Source: Paenibacillus sp. SZ31
Lineage (GTDB): Bacteria > Bacillota > Bacilli > Paenibacillales > Paenibacillaceae
Assembly: GCF_012912005.1 (NCBI RefSeq)
Contig: NZ_JABBEA010000016.1
Coordinates: 1-64,000 of the forward strand
Length of the DNA stretch: 64,000 nucleotides
Reading direction: 5' to 3'
The notes beneath the pieces were generated by a model. That model had not been told where the DNA came from, ran no database searches, and worked only from the letters and a program-made list of their open reading frames with translations. Position numbers and translations under genes: made by a program. Below, piece after piece: positions 27,212 to 37,373 of this stretch (its first letter is position 1; the number at the start of each line of letters is the position of its first letter).

Positions 27212-30200
27212 ATGGGTATGTCATTAGTAATGTTGAAGGAATTGATGAACGGAACTGAAATGAACATCACCTCCTTTTTAGATGTAGCAATAGGGTTGAC
27301 TGAATCAGTACATAGGGCTCATAAGCAAAGTACATTTATGGGTCATTTGAATCCAAGCGGGATTCAAATTCAAATGGATCTGAATGTAGCTATTCTTACT
27401 GATCAACGATTGATAGATTACACGTACGTATCTCCCGAACAAACGGGAAAAATCAATCATATGCCGGACAAGCGCAGCGATCTGTATGTCCTGGGAATGA
27501 TCTTTTATGAGATGTTAACCGGTCATCGGCCGTTCCATGCACAAAGTACAGAAGAATGGATACATGTACATCTTGCCGTTGTGCCCAAGCCTTTAAGCGA
27601 CTGGCGTTCAAGTCTGGCAGGCTCGCTGGAGTCGATGATTATGAAGCTGTTGTCGAAGAAGCCGGAAGAGCGTTATCAGAGCGCATATGGTTTATTAAGT
27701 GACTTGAAGAGATGTGCTACATCGATGAAGGAAACGGGAGAGGTGGTTTCTTTCGAGATCGCACGTGCAGATGAGGCTAGTCGATTCAGGCTTCCTCGGA
27801 CTCTCTTTGGTCGTGAGAGGGAAGAGAAGGCTCTCCAATATGCATTCGAACAGGCAAGAGCGGGCGCATCTTCGTTTGTCTTTGTTAGTGGAATGGCAGG
27901 CAGTGGTAAAACGGTGCTCGTTCGAGAACTTCAGATGGTAGTTAGAATGGCTGGTGGTCGGTTCGTTAGTGGTAAATGTGATGTGCTGAATCGAGATATT
28001 CCGTTTTCTTCATTGCTTGAGGCCTTGCGAAGTTTAATTCGGCAGATATGGAGCGAATCCCCTGACAGTGTGGCGAAGCTGAAGAAGAAATTAACAAAGG
28101 CATTAGGTACAGGAGCAGCTGTGATTGTGCAGATTCTACCAGAAGCTGCGGAACTGTTTGATGAGATTCCAGCCATAGAACCGCTGCACCCTGCCGAGGC
28201 CGCTATTCGCTTTAACCGCCTGGTACCTATTTTTATAAAAGTTTTTGTGGATACACAGCATCCTCTGGTTATTTTCCTGGACGATCTTCAATGGGCAGAC
28301 CCCGCTACCCTGGATGTTCTTCGCACCATCGTACATGATCAGGCACGACCGGGCTTACTGGTGATCGGTGCATTCCGGGATGAGCTTGCTACAGGAACGC
28401 AAATTCATGAAGAAAATCAAGTGGATGCAGTCGCATGGATGAAGGACTCATTGCACTTGCAGGGTGAATCACAATTAACGGTTGATCATATCAAACTCGG
28501 GGCTTTGTCCTACATTGAAGTGAGACAATTCGTATCGCATGTTCTTGCGGAGAACTCTAGTCGAATTCGGTCGCTCGCAGAGGTATTATACCACCGAACA
28601 GGTGGTAATCCGCTGTACTTGAATCGTCTTCTGGACAACCTTTATCGGGAAAACAAGCTCTATTATAATGAGTTCGAGGCATCCTGGGCCTGGGATCCAT
28701 CAGTCATCACACAGAAGCCTGTGAACCCGGACATTCTTCATTTGATAGAAGCTCGTATTCATATGCTGTCCCCCGAAAAAATCGAGTTACTAACGATTGG
28801 CGCAGCGATCGGACATCGTTTCTGTTCATCAACGCTTTCTTTAGTTAGTGGTTACACTGTGCTGTATGTCCGTCAACTGTTGCATGTGCTAGAGGAAGAG
28901 GGATTACTACGCCGAGAACATGATAATGATGAAGCAGACGGGGATGAACGTTATTATACGTTCTTGCATGACCGTATTCAGCAGGTAGCCTACAAGAGAA
29001 TGTCTGATTCGGACAAAACGAGCTTGCATCTGACGATTGGCCGTGTGATCCGCGATCATCTGTCCAACCAGAGTGAATTTACGATATTTGATATGGTGTA
29101 TCACTTGAATCTGGGCAATGAGAAGATGATGGATAACGCAGAGAAGAAAGAACTTGCTGAATTCAACTATCAGGCGGGTTTGAAATCTAAGGCGTCAACA
29201 GCCTATACGGGGGCTCTGCATTTTTTTGATATCGCTACACGTTTGTCTGGTGATGACTGGAAAGATACAGCCTCGCTTAACTACCGTATCATGGTTGAAG
29301 TGTCCGAATGTGAATATATGTGTGGTCATACAGATCGTGCGGAGGAGCTACTTGCAAACTTAATGTCTTGTACCACTAACGTGGTTGAACGTATTCATAT
29401 TTACTTGATACGTATTGCCATGTATACGTATTTGAAAGAAGACGCAACAGCTGTAGATATTGGGAAGCAGGCACTAGCAGAATTGGACTGGCATTTACCG
29501 AACCGGCCTTCCAAAGCATTGGTTATAAAGGAAATCATGATGACACAGAGTGCCCTGTTCAACAGGCGTAATGATGTACCACATCTTCCCATTAATCGGG
29601 ACCCCCATTATAAAGCATTATCAGATCTGGTTATGGCGATTTCGCTCTCGGTCTACGCACAGAGTCTCGGACTGTCCGCCGTGTTGTTCTCAAGATTTGT
29701 TCGTTATGGTCTCAAACATGGCAACAATGAAGCATTCTCCTACATGCTTGCCAGCTATGGTATGGTCGTTTATAAAATGTCTGGTTTCTATACGGGGGCT
29801 CAATATGTAGATCATGCATTCTACCTGGCATCTTCCTTTGACAGCGCTGACTTGCGAAGCAGATTATATTATCTTAGAGGTCTAATCCGAATGATGAATC
29901 CGGAGGAGGCAGCTAAGCAATTTGAGCAATCCATTCAATATGGGATGGAATCGGCTAATCTAAACTATGTTAGCATTGCGATGATGACGCATATCACCAA
30001 CTACAATGGCGATCTGAACGCATTGTCTGCTCTGCTAAAACATTATGAAGAGATTTCGCAGCAGCTTGTGGACGGAGTCACGCTTAATATTTTTCGTATT
30101 ACAAGAGGGTACATTGCACAAATGCAGGATGGGGCCGTGGAGAGCGATGAAGGGGTTACACCCTTAAAGAGAGAGCAATATAGAGAGATTTTGAACAACG

Positions 30201-31543
30201 AAGTGTATTATACATGCACCTGCAAAATCGAAACGGCTTATCTGTTTGGACGGTATCGGGAAGCCCTTGAATGGGTAGAGAGAGGAGAATGGAATACCTT
30301 TCTCCAGACTCGTGTGCATATTCGTAAACAAAGGATATACCACTCGTTAACCCTTGCTGCCATGTATCCAGAAGTATCCGTAGAAGAGCAGAAGGGGATC
30401 CGTCTCGTGCTGCGCAAGCACTTGCGTGCGATGAAGCGATGGTCCGGTTATTATGGTAAGGATTCGGCAACCTATGTGCTCCTGACAGCTGAACTCCATC
30501 GAATAGAAGGCAATTGGGCTGCTGCTGCCTCGGTATACGAGAAAGCGACCCGGTTAGCCCGAAATGCGGGCGAGGGGCTAATGGAAGCGATATCTTGTGA
30601 ACGAGCATCCAGTTTCTATCGGCAGTTGGGAAGTGTAAACGGTGCGGAGGCTCTTATTGCCGATGCTTGCGATGCATATTCAAGATGGGGAGCCCATACA
30701 AAAGCAAGAATACTGAGAGCAGTGGATCAACATAGGAGACCGGATGTGATTAAGTTCGAAGGGGCAGCAGATCAGGGAATCATGGAAGAGAATATAACAG
30801 TGGATACCCTGCGTGAATCTCCGTCTGCTTTTACTGTAGAACATAGGAAAGATATGTCAAACCCGGAATGGGTGAGTTCGCTCGACAATTGTACAACACC
30901 GTCGGAATTCCTGGTATTGGCCGTTCGATATTCGGGTTCGGAGAAGGGATATATTCTCTATGGTGATGGTAAGAGGTTTTCTGTGAAGGAAGAAGCGGGT
31001 ACTGTGAATCATGAAGGGGGCGTTTCATACGCAGAATCCATCGTTCGTTATGTGGTGAAAACAGGTGAACCCGTCATACTTGCGAATGCTGCACGCAGCT
31101 CTTATTCGGCGGACCCCTCTATTATTAGAAGTCAGTCTCAATCCGTGTTGTGTATGCTCATTCTTTTTCCTGGAGATGCATCGCCATCGATGCTCTACCT
31201 GGAGAACAATCTCTTATCTGATGTCTTCACGGAGGAACGGTTAGAGCTATTGGAGCGAATGATTGCTCGGATGATGTATGTGAAATCGTTGAAGGAGTCT
31301 CAGAGACAGCACAATGTCGTGAGTGCTTCAAAGGCACTGGTTGAACCGCTGACCAATCGTGAAAAAGAGATCCTGTACGCGCTGACGGATGGATTGACGA
31401 ATAAGGAGATTGCCTATCGCTTCGGATTAACAGAAGGCACAGTCAAAAGTTATATACACAATGTATATGGGAAACTGGGAGTGAAAAGAAGAAGTCAGGC
31501 AATCGCCCGTGCTGTGGAATTAGAATTAATCCATTACCCATAG
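27212..31543 (+). CDS. Pseudokinase / AAA-type ATPase / GAF / LuxR-HTH transcriptional regulator
   Basis: A 1443-residue protein with GGAG just before the ATG. Domains: residues about 15-175 are the C-lobe of a Ser/Thr kinase (YVSPEQTGKINHMPDKRSDL and YEMLTGHRPF), but the N-lobe is missing, the catalytic HRD/HKD is GHLNP and the DFG is absent, so it should be inactive. About 195-480 is a STAND-type ATPase with Walker A GMAGSGKT (about 227) and Walker B VIFLDDLQWADP (about 353). About 500-1200 is a helical TPR-like region. About 1230-1360 is GAF-like. About 1378-1440 is a LuxR HTH (LTNREKEILYALTDGLTNKE). It probably senses a small molecule or protein partner and activates transcription on ATP binding. 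Targets are unknown; no operon partner. Confidence 0.88.
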   Translation: MGMSLVMLKELMNGTEMNITSFLDVAIGLTESVHRAHKQSTFMGHLNPSGIQIQMDLNVAILTDQRLIDYTYVSPEQTGKINHMPDKRSDLYVLGMIFYEMLTGHRPFHAQSTEEWIHVHLAVVPKPLSDWRSSLAGSLESMIMKLLSKKPEERYQSAYGLLSDLKRCATSMKETGEVVSFEIARADEASRFRLPRTLFGREREEKALQYAFEQARAGASSFVFVSGMAGSGKTVLVRELQMVVRMAGGRFVSGKCDVLNRDIPFSSLLEALRSLIRQIWSESPDSVAKLKKKLTKALGTGAAVIVQILPEAAELFDEIPAIEPLHPAEAAIRFNRLVPIFIKVFVDTQHPLVIFLDDLQWADPATLDVLRTIVHDQARPGLLVIGAFRDELATGTQIHEENQVDAVAWMKDSLHLQGESQLTVDHIKLGALSYIEVRQFVSHVLAENSSRIRSLAEVLYHRTGGNPLYLNRLLDNLYRENKLYYNEFEASWAWDPSVITQKPVNPDILHLIEARIHMLSPEKIELLTIGAAIGHRFCSSTLSLVSGYTVLYVRQLLHVLEEEGLLRREHDNDEADGDERYYTFLHDRIQQVAYKRMSDSDKTSLHLTIGRVIRDHLSNQSEFTIFDMVYHLNLGNEKMMDNAEKKELAEFNYQAGLKSKASTAYTGALHFFDIATRLSGDDWKDTASLNYRIMVEVSECEYMCGHTDRAEELLANLMSCTTNVVERIHIYLIRIAMYTYLKEDATAVDIGKQALAELDWHLPNRPSKALVIKEIMMTQSALFNRRNDVPHLPINRDPHYKALSDLVMAISLSVYAQSLGLSAVLFSRFVRYGLKHGNNEAFSYMLASYGMVVYKMSGFYTGAQYVDHAFYLASSFDSADLRSRLYYLRGLIRMMNPEEAAKQFEQSIQYGMESANLNYVSIAMMTHITNYNGDLNALSALLKHYEEISQQLVDGVTLNIFRITRGYIAQMQDGAVESDEGVTPLKREQYREILNNEVYYTCTCKIETAYLFGRYREALEWVERGEWNTFLQTRVHIRKQRIYHSLTLAAMYPEVSVEEQKGIRLVLRKHLRAMKRWSGYYGKDSATYVLLTAELHRIEGNWAAAASVYEKATRLARNAGEGLMEAISCERASSFYRQLGSVNGAEALIADACDAYSRWGAHTKARILRAVDQHRRPDVIKFEGAADQGIMEENITVDTLRESPSAFTVEHRKDMSNPEWVSSLDNCTTPSEFLVLAVRYSGSEKGYILYGDGKRFSVKEEAGTVNHEGGVSYAESIVRYVVKTGEPVILANAARSSYSADPSIIRSQSQSVLCMLILFPGDASPSMLYLENNLLSDVFTEERLELLERMIARMMYVKSLKESQRQHNVVSASKALVEPLTNREKEILYALTDGLTNKEIAYRFGLTEGTVKSYIHNVYGKLGVKRRSQAIARAVELELIHYP

Positions 31544-31552
31544 GGTCATACC

Positions 31553-31641
31553 TACGAGAAGTCAGGAATAGAGCCATGAAACGGCTCCATTCCTGACTTT
31601 TTTCTACATTATTTGCGGACCCCTAACTTTAGTTAGTGTTT
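31553..31641 (+). repeat. 89-bp direct repeat, copy 1, upstream of the GLUG/SLH gene
   Basis: Matches 35933-36021 with five substitutions over 89 bp, same orientation, offset exactly 4380 bp. Both copies contain the 17-bp terminator hairpin. The unit between them is the complete GLUG/InlB/SLH gene with its promoter region. Confidence 0.9.
31559..31605 (+). terminator. Terminator after the LuxR-type regulator gene
   Basis: A 17-nt arm AAGTCAGGAATAGAGCC pairs with 31583-31599 with one mismatch, loop ATGAAAC, followed by TTTTTCT. Nearly identical to the one at 35939. Confidence 0.85.
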
Positions 31642-31705
31642 TTTTTTATGGCTTAGTGCCTATACTTATGTCCGAATTCAATAGTGGTATGGAGGAGAAA
31701 ACGAC

Positions 31706-34700
31706 ATGAGTACAAGATTTCGAGCAAGTAGGAAAGTAACATCTATCATCTTAGTAATGTTGATGGTACTAGGCGGATGGAACGGGCTGTTCGATAGAGG
31801 GAATCAAGTATCTGCTGCGTCAGGTGTAGAATTCGCAGGAGGAACGGGTACGAGCAATGAGCCTTATCTCATTGAAACGGCTGCCCAGCTCGACGAGGTC
31901 AGAAGGCATTTGGGCAACAACATACATTTTAAGCTAATCGCGGATATCGATTTGAGTGGTTATGCGGAAGAAGAAGGCTGGGAGCCAATAGGTAATGTTT
32001 ACAGTTCGTTTTACGGAAATTTGGACGGCAATGGTTTCAAAATTTCAAATCTTACAATTAATCGACCACAAAGTACTGGTGTTGGGCTTTTCGGAGAAAT
32101 TAATAGTCCAGGAACAATTACTAATATCGGATTGGAAGATATCGATATTGTGGGTGCAAGAGAAGTAGGAGGCTTGGCAGGGCGCAGCTCAGGAACAATT
32201 ACCTCTAGTTTTACAACTGGAAGCATAAGAGGTGAAATAGAAGGTGTCGGAGGCTTGGTAGGGTATAATAGTGGGATAATCCGCAATAGCTACAGCAATG
32301 TGAGTGTGGAAGCGCGGCAGTACGCAGGAGGTTTGGTGGGGGTAAATTATTCTGCGATCTACAATAGTTACGTCTCAGGAACGGTAAATGCAGACTATTT
32401 ACCTGGAGGCTTAGTCTCTAATTCTTATCATATAGTCCAAGATAGCTTTTACGACAGTGACACAACTGGGCAAACTGATACGGGCAAAGGAACAGGTAAA
32501 CAGACTTCAGAGATGAAGAATCCAAGCACGTATGCAAATTGGGATGACGTATATTGGGGATTCGATCCGGATGTGAATGAAGGCTATCCCTATTTGAAAG
32601 CTTTCTACCGTGAAGTGAACTACGACGGTAACGGTAACACTGGTGGAGATGCACCAATTGACAGTAAACCGTACTCCAAAAATGCAACGGTTACCGTGAG
32701 TGTAGCTACCGATTCTTTAGTCAAAACCGATTACGTTTTCGGGGGATGGAATACGTTAGCGGACGGTAGTGGTACGAGCTATGTGCCTGCAGATACATTC
32801 TTGATAACCGAGAATACAACCCTGTATGCACAATGGCTGAGCACCAAAGCTACTTTGACATCTGGGTTTGGAATGGTGAGCACGGGCGAGACAGCGACTG
32901 AGACGATTAGGAACATTCCGGGCGATGTGACGTTAGAAGAGTTCAAGGCAGCAATCACACTGGCAGCGAATGCTACGTTCGAGATTTATGAGGCCGATGG
33001 AACCACGGTAGCGACGACATTGGCATCGGGCAATAAGGTCATCGTGACGGCTCAGGATGGAGCAACGAAGATTGCATATACTGTGACAGTGAATGCTATT
33101 AATGTAATTTCGACTGCAGCGATTAGTGGGGTACCTGCGCCAGTCGCGGGAGAAGTACCAGTTCGGGAGACAACTACAGAGGAATATACCACATCAATTG
33201 TTTGGTCTCCGGAGGTTGCTTCCCGATTTGCAGAGGGAGAGACCTACTCGGCAACGCTGACGATAACGCCTGAGAGTGGTTATGTGTTGACGGGAGTGCC
33301 TTCGAATTTCTTCACGATAGCGGGGGCAACAGAGGTAACGAATTCAGCGGATTCTGGAGTGGTAACCGCGACATTCCCGACAACCGATACGGTATTTTCC
33401 AGTGGATCGGGAACAACAGAAGATCCTTATCTCATTGCAACCGCGGCCGAGCTTAATAAGGTTAGGTATTACTTAGAAGCGAGTTTTAAGCTGACAGCGG
33501 ATATCGATTTGAGCGGCTATGCGGAAGGCGAAGGCTGGATGCCCATTGGTGATGGGAATGGTGCATTTACAGGAAACTTCGACGGCAATGGTTATACGAT
33601 TGCGAATTTAATGATTAGTAGGACTAATTCTGACGAACCTGTAGGACTATTCGGATTAATATCAGATGGGACGGTCCGAAATGTCATTCTGGAAAACATC
33701 GATGTAGGCGGTGGAACGTATGTTGGTGGACTAGCGGGAGCAAACTCAGGAACGATCACGAACAGCGGGGTCATCACAGGAAGCGTCAGCGGGAACTTTG
33801 CAGGCGGATTAGTCGGCGTGAACGGAAGCAGCATTACCAATAGCTTCTTTGCGGGAAGTCTGAGCGGAGCGACAAGATATGTAGGCGGATTAGTCGGCTA
33901 TAACTATGGCACAATTAATGATAGCTTATCTACTGGAAGCATTAGCGGTCAACATCGGACAGCAGGCGGATTGGCAGGAAGGAATGATGGATCTATCAGC
34001 GACAGTTACGCCAATGGAAGCGTGAATGGGGAGCGTTTCGCTGGCGCATTGGTTGGCGAAAACTCGGATAGTACCGTCAACAACAGCTATGCTACGGGTG
34101 CCGTAACTGGCGAAGGAAGCTTGGGCGGCTTAGTTGGAACCAATGATTGGGCCACCAATAGCTTTTACGATAGCGAGACAACGGGACAAACGAGTTCGGG
34201 GACAAGTGGCGGTACGGGGCTAACGACAGCGAAGATGAAGCTGCAAACCAGCTATGCAGGTTGGGATTTCGTTCAAACATGGGCAATCGATTCCTCGATA
34301 AATAATGGGTATCCTTACTTGAGGAGCTCTCAGCTTCATAATGTTACCTATAACGGCAACGGTGAAACCGATGGAGAATTGCCGAGTGCCGAAACCGCCT
34401 ATGTGCGGGGAACAACGGTAAGCGTTATCGGAAACACCGGCAATTTGGTCAAGACAGGTTATGCATTCGCGGGATGGAATACGCTAGCGGATGGAACCGG
34501 CAAGAGCTACTCGGCGGCAGACAGCTTCATGATTACGGAAAGTAAGACGTTATTTGCTAGATGGATCGGCACGAGTGCGACGTTAACCTCTACAATTGGA
34601 ACGGTTAGCGCGGGCGGAACATTGCAAGAGACAATTACGAATATTCCGAGCACAACGACGTTAGAGGCGCTAAAGGCAGCGATCACGCCGGCAGAGAATG

Positions 34701-35923
34701 CTACGTTCGAGATTTATGAGGCGGATGGAACAACGGTAGCGACAACATTAGCGACGGGTAATAAAATCATCGTAACTGCTGAGGATGGAATGACCCAGGT
34801 TACGTACACCGTGACGGTGATCGCACCTCCAACGCCACCGAGTGGTGGAGGCGGTGGTGGAAGTGCTCCGGCTCCATCGAGTGGTGGGGGCAATAGCGGA
34901 AGCACTCCAGCACAGGCTCCAGGGAAAGTAACGTCCACAAACGGCAGCCTCACGCTTCCGGTGGGAACCCTGGGCGAAGTTAGTCTGGAAGATGGATTAA
35001 CGATCACCGTTCCTGCGGGCGCAGTGAATCAGGAATTAAAAATAACGATGACAAAATTGTTGGATACGACAAATGTTGTCGTGAACCAAGAGGTTTTTGC
35101 AAGCCGGGTCTTCGAAGTATTGAAGAACGTACCAGGTAAGTTCACAAAACCTGTCACGTTAACCTTTGCCTTCGATGCGAGTCTGGTGAAGAGCGGCCAA
35201 CGGGCAGGAATCTTCTATTTCGATGAAGTGAATAAGGTATGGGTAGAAGTGCAGGGCAGCAAGACAAGCGGGAATTCCATCGCTGTCGAGGTGGATCACT
35301 TTACGAAGTTCGCTGTGCTCGTTGTGGGCTCCGCGACAGAGCTTCCCGGCACAACACCTGCTGATACGGAAATTAGCGTAAGCGATATCGCAGGACACTG
35401 GGCTGAGGCACAGATCAAGCAAGCCATCCAGGATGGAATCGTGAACGGTTATACGGATGGAACGTTCAAGCCAGGTAAAACGATAACCCGTGCGGAATTC
35501 ACGGTCATGCTGATGAACACATTGAACGCTCAGGAAGCAGGCGCAGAACTGGCGTTCACGGATCAATCGAAGATTGGGACTTGGGCACAGGCAGCGGTAG
35601 CACAAGCTGTGCAAGTGGGTATTATTAGCGGATATACGGATGGAACTTTCCAGCCGAATGCGAACATTACACGGGCAGAGATGGCAACGATGATTGGCAA
35701 GGCATTCGAGTTGTCCCTGGACGGTTCGGCGGTGACTTCATTTGCCGATGATCAGGCCATTCCAGTCTGGGCGAAACATGCGGTAGCAACGCTGCAAGCA
35801 CGTGGGGTAGTCCAAGGTACGGGAGCGAACACCTTCAATCCTCGTGCGCAAACGACAAGAGCAGAAGCGGTCGTGATGCTTCTGAATATGTTGAATGTAG
35901 CCGAGGGACAAAACGTTCAGTAA
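31706..35923 (+). CDS. Large SLH-anchored surface protein with GLUG and InlB B-type repeats
   Basis: GGAGGAG lies 9 bases before the ATG. The 1405-residue product has a signal peptide (1-37, ending VSAASG) and two halves built alike: GLUG repeats (VGGLAG, GGLVGYNSG, NSYxxGxV units at about 110-245 and 640-850), each followed by an InlB B-type repeat (GWNTLADGSGTSY and LYAQW near 360-375; GWNTLADGTGKSY and LFARW near 930-950) and a short TVxATTL-type domain. After a Gly/Ser-rich linker (about 1045-1075) come the domain shared with the SLH protein at the left edge and three SLH domains from about 1225. It is inferred to be an adhesin or S-layer-associated protein bound to secondary wall polymer. 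The internal duplication and flanking direct repeats show recombination. Confidence 0.92.
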   Translation: MSTRFRASRKVTSIILVMLMVLGGWNGLFDRGNQVSAASGVEFAGGTGTSNEPYLIETAAQLDEVRRHLGNNIHFKLIADIDLSGYAEEEGWEPIGNVYSSFYGNLDGNGFKISNLTINRPQSTGVGLFGEINSPGTITNIGLEDIDIVGAREVGGLAGRSSGTITSSFTTGSIRGEIEGVGGLVGYNSGIIRNSYSNVSVEARQYAGGLVGVNYSAIYNSYVSGTVNADYLPGGLVSNSYHIVQDSFYDSDTTGQTDTGKGTGKQTSEMKNPSTYANWDDVYWGFDPDVNEGYPYLKAFYREVNYDGNGNTGGDAPIDSKPYSKNATVTVSVATDSLVKTDYVFGGWNTLADGSGTSYVPADTFLITENTTLYAQWLSTKATLTSGFGMVSTGETATETIRNIPGDVTLEEFKAAITLAANATFEIYEADGTTVATTLASGNKVIVTAQDGATKIAYTVTVNAINVISTAAISGVPAPVAGEVPVRETTTEEYTTSIVWSPEVASRFAEGETYSATLTITPESGYVLTGVPSNFFTIAGATEVTNSADSGVVTATFPTTDTVFSSGSGTTEDPYLIATAAELNKVRYYLEASFKLTADIDLSGYAEGEGWMPIGDGNGAFTGNFDGNGYTIANLMISRTNSDEPVGLFGLISDGTVRNVILENIDVGGGTYVGGLAGANSGTITNSGVITGSVSGNFAGGLVGVNGSSITNSFFAGSLSGATRYVGGLVGYNYGTINDSLSTGSISGQHRTAGGLAGRNDGSISDSYANGSVNGERFAGALVGENSDSTVNNSYATGAVTGEGSLGGLVGTNDWATNSFYDSETTGQTSSGTSGGTGLTTAKMKLQTSYAGWDFVQTWAIDSSINNGYPYLRSSQLHNVTYNGNGETDGELPSAETAYVRGTTVSVIGNTGNLVKTGYAFAGWNTLADGTGKSYSAADSFMITESKTLFARWIGTSATLTSTIGTVSAGGTLQETITNIPSTTTLEALKAAITPAENATFEIYEADGTTVATTLATGNKIIVTAEDGMTQVTYTVTVIAPPTPPSGGGGGGSAPAPSSGGGNSGSTPAQAPGKVTSTNGSLTLPVGTLGEVSLEDGLTITVPAGAVNQELKITMTKLLDTTNVVVNQEVFASRVFEVLKNVPGKFTKPVTLTFAFDASLVKSGQRAGIFYFDEVNKVWVEVQGSKTSGNSIAVEVDHFTKFAVLVVGSATELPGTTPADTEISVSDIAGHWAEAQIKQAIQDGIVNGYTDGTFKPGKTITRAEFTVMLMNTLNAQEAGAELAFTDQSKIGTWAQAAVAQAVQVGIISGYTDGTFQPNANITRAEMATMIGKAFELSLDGSAVTSFADDQAIPVWAKHAVATLQARGVVQGTGANTFNPRAQTTRAEAVVMLLNMLNVAEGQNVQ

Positions 35924-35938
35924 GTAGAAGTATACGAA

Positions 35939-35985
35939 AAGTCAGGAATAGAGCCATGAAACGGCTCTATTCCTGACTTTTTTCT
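35939..35985 (+). terminator. Terminator of the GLUG/SLH gene
   Basis: Perfect 17-bp stem (35939-35955 with 35963-35979), loop ATGAAAC, followed by TTTTTCT. Confidence 0.88.
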
Positions 35986-35997
35986 ACATTATTTGCG

Positions 35998-36021
35998 AAA
36001 CCCTAACTTTAGTTAGGGTTT
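35998..36021. terminator. Second hairpin behind the GLUG/SLH gene
   Basis: Perfect 10-bp stem AAACCCTAAC / GTTAGGGTTT with loop TTTA. It has A-rich and T-rich sides and sits about 46 bp after the stop (36068-36070) of the convergent ankyrin gene, so it may stop transcription from both directions. Confidence 0.55.
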
Positions 36022-36067
36022 CTTGCTTCTCAGTCCTGAAGTGCAGCGGACCGGCGTTCCTAGACCA

Positions 36068-37123
36068 TCAGCGGGAATATGTCGGCTGTTCCATCGCGAC
36101 CGGCTGAGGATTGGCAAGCACCCATAACACCGCTAACTCGGATAATCTGGCAGGTGCTTCGTAATCGGATCCATTGCGAAGCCTGTTTACCAAGTCTGCT
36201 GCCTCTTGGAGAAGTGCCGGGGCGAGTGGCGCACCAGTACCCAGGTGAAGAATCAGTGCATCCAGCATCTTGCGATACTCCGCATCCCAGTTTCCACCGC
36301 CATTATCCAATACTTCATGGGACACACGTCCTGTGATGCGGATAACCTCTCCTTGTACTGTTTGCGCATGTCCCTGGGCCGGGATAAGATATTCCCACAG
36401 CTCTTGGTGTTGCTTGGTCCAAGTGGTTGCCTTTACCTGAATAGGTGCAGTCCCATCGTGTATGATCCGATTCGCTATAGGCTCGACAGCAAATAGTCGG
36501 TACAGTTTGATCAGTGCGTCTGAAACGTCATCGACCTTGTCCTTATTGAACTTCTCTCGGACGAATTCAAAATCCTTACCGATCCGCTTCACCGATTCGT
36601 TCATATCCGGGGTGAGCGATGCTCCGGCATCCAGCAGAATTGCTGTAATCTCTGCCAGATTGACTATATCGCTATTCCTGCAATTGACTAACCCCTTAGC
36701 TAATGGGGTATTTCCCTGTTTATTTTCTACGTTAATAGTAGCGCCATGTTTTACCAACTCTTGAACCACTTTGGTTCGATACCCACTGACCGCTGCATGT
36801 AACGGTGTTTCATTTTGATAATCCACAGCGTCCAGATCCGCACCTAATTCAAGGAATAAGGGTACATTTCCTGACCAGTGTGAGGCATGGGCATGTAAAG
36901 GCGTACGTTGATATTTGTCGCGTGCATTAATGTCTGCCCCTTGCTCTACCAGCCAGCGGACCAATTCATCCGAAATATGCCGAAAGCTGAGGGCCGTACC
37001 TTTGCTGTAGCCCCCGCGGGCATCCCATTCGCATTGCTCAAAGACCTCTTTTACGGTAGTGATATCATTATCTTTAACGAGTTTTTCCATATGAGCAGGT
37101 AAGGTTGCTTCCTTCGTAGCCAT
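36068..37123 (-). CDS. Ankyrin-repeat protein
   Basis: The start is ATG 37121-37123 (MATKEATL) with AAGGAGAGG about 9 bases upstream; the longer frame to 37219 has no ribosome binding site. The 351-residue product has three to four ankyrin repeats at about 40-190, with the signatures VRWLVEQGADINARDKYQRT, TPLHAHA, DYQNETPLHAAVSG, LVKHGATIN and a last one ending LLDAGAS. A C-terminal helical region of about 160 residues is not recognised. No signal peptide. Ankyrin repeats mediate protein contacts; the partner is unknown. Alone on its strand, convergent with the SLH gene. Confidence 0.88.
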   Translation of the reverse strand: MATKEATLPAHMEKLVKDNDITTVKEVFEQCEWDARGGYSKGTALSFRHISDELVRWLVEQGADINARDKYQRTPLHAHASHWSGNVPLFLELGADLDAVDYQNETPLHAAVSGYRTKVVQELVKHGATINVENKQGNTPLAKGLVNCRNSDIVNLAEITAILLDAGASLTPDMNESVKRIGKDFEFVREKFNKDKVDDVSDALIKLYRLFAVEPIANRIIHDGTAPIQVKATTWTKQHQELWEYLIPAQGHAQTVQGEVIRITGRVSHEVLDNGGGNWDAEYRKMLDALILHLGTGAPLAPALLQEAADLVNRLRNGSDYEAPARLSELAVLWVLANPQPVAMEQPTYSR

Positions 37124-37275
37124 TACACTCTTCCTCTCCTTTGTGAATAACAACGTATGTTCCAATGGTAGGCTATGGCGATTTAATAGTAAGTAGATAA
37201 TTTTCTGCAATTTTATCACATAGGGGAATTTAAAACCAATAACTGGGTTTCTTGCATCGTCAATTTGTTTGGCTG

Positions 37276-37284
37276 TGATATAAT
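37276..37284 (+). promoter_or_regulatory. Extended -10 promoter for the 37374 gene
   Basis: TGATATAAT, a perfect -10 hexamer with the TGn extension, about 90 bp before the gene. No good -35 lies at 16-18 bp, as is common for extended -10 promoters. Confidence 0.45.
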
Positions 37285-37373
37285 TTAGGTGAATGTTGAT
37301 TTTGGAGATTGGTTGAAAAAGTTAAAATGAACGCCGTAACTTATGCGGTAGTTTTTCGATAATAGGAGGATCT

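Larger units (their letters stand above)
35933..36021 (+). repeat. 89-bp direct repeat, copy 2, downstream of the GLUG/SLH gene
   Basis: Partner of 31553-31641 (84/89 identical). Both hairpins in this copy are perfect, while copy 1 has one mismatch in each, so copy 2 looks like the better-preserved or functional version. Confidence 0.9.
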
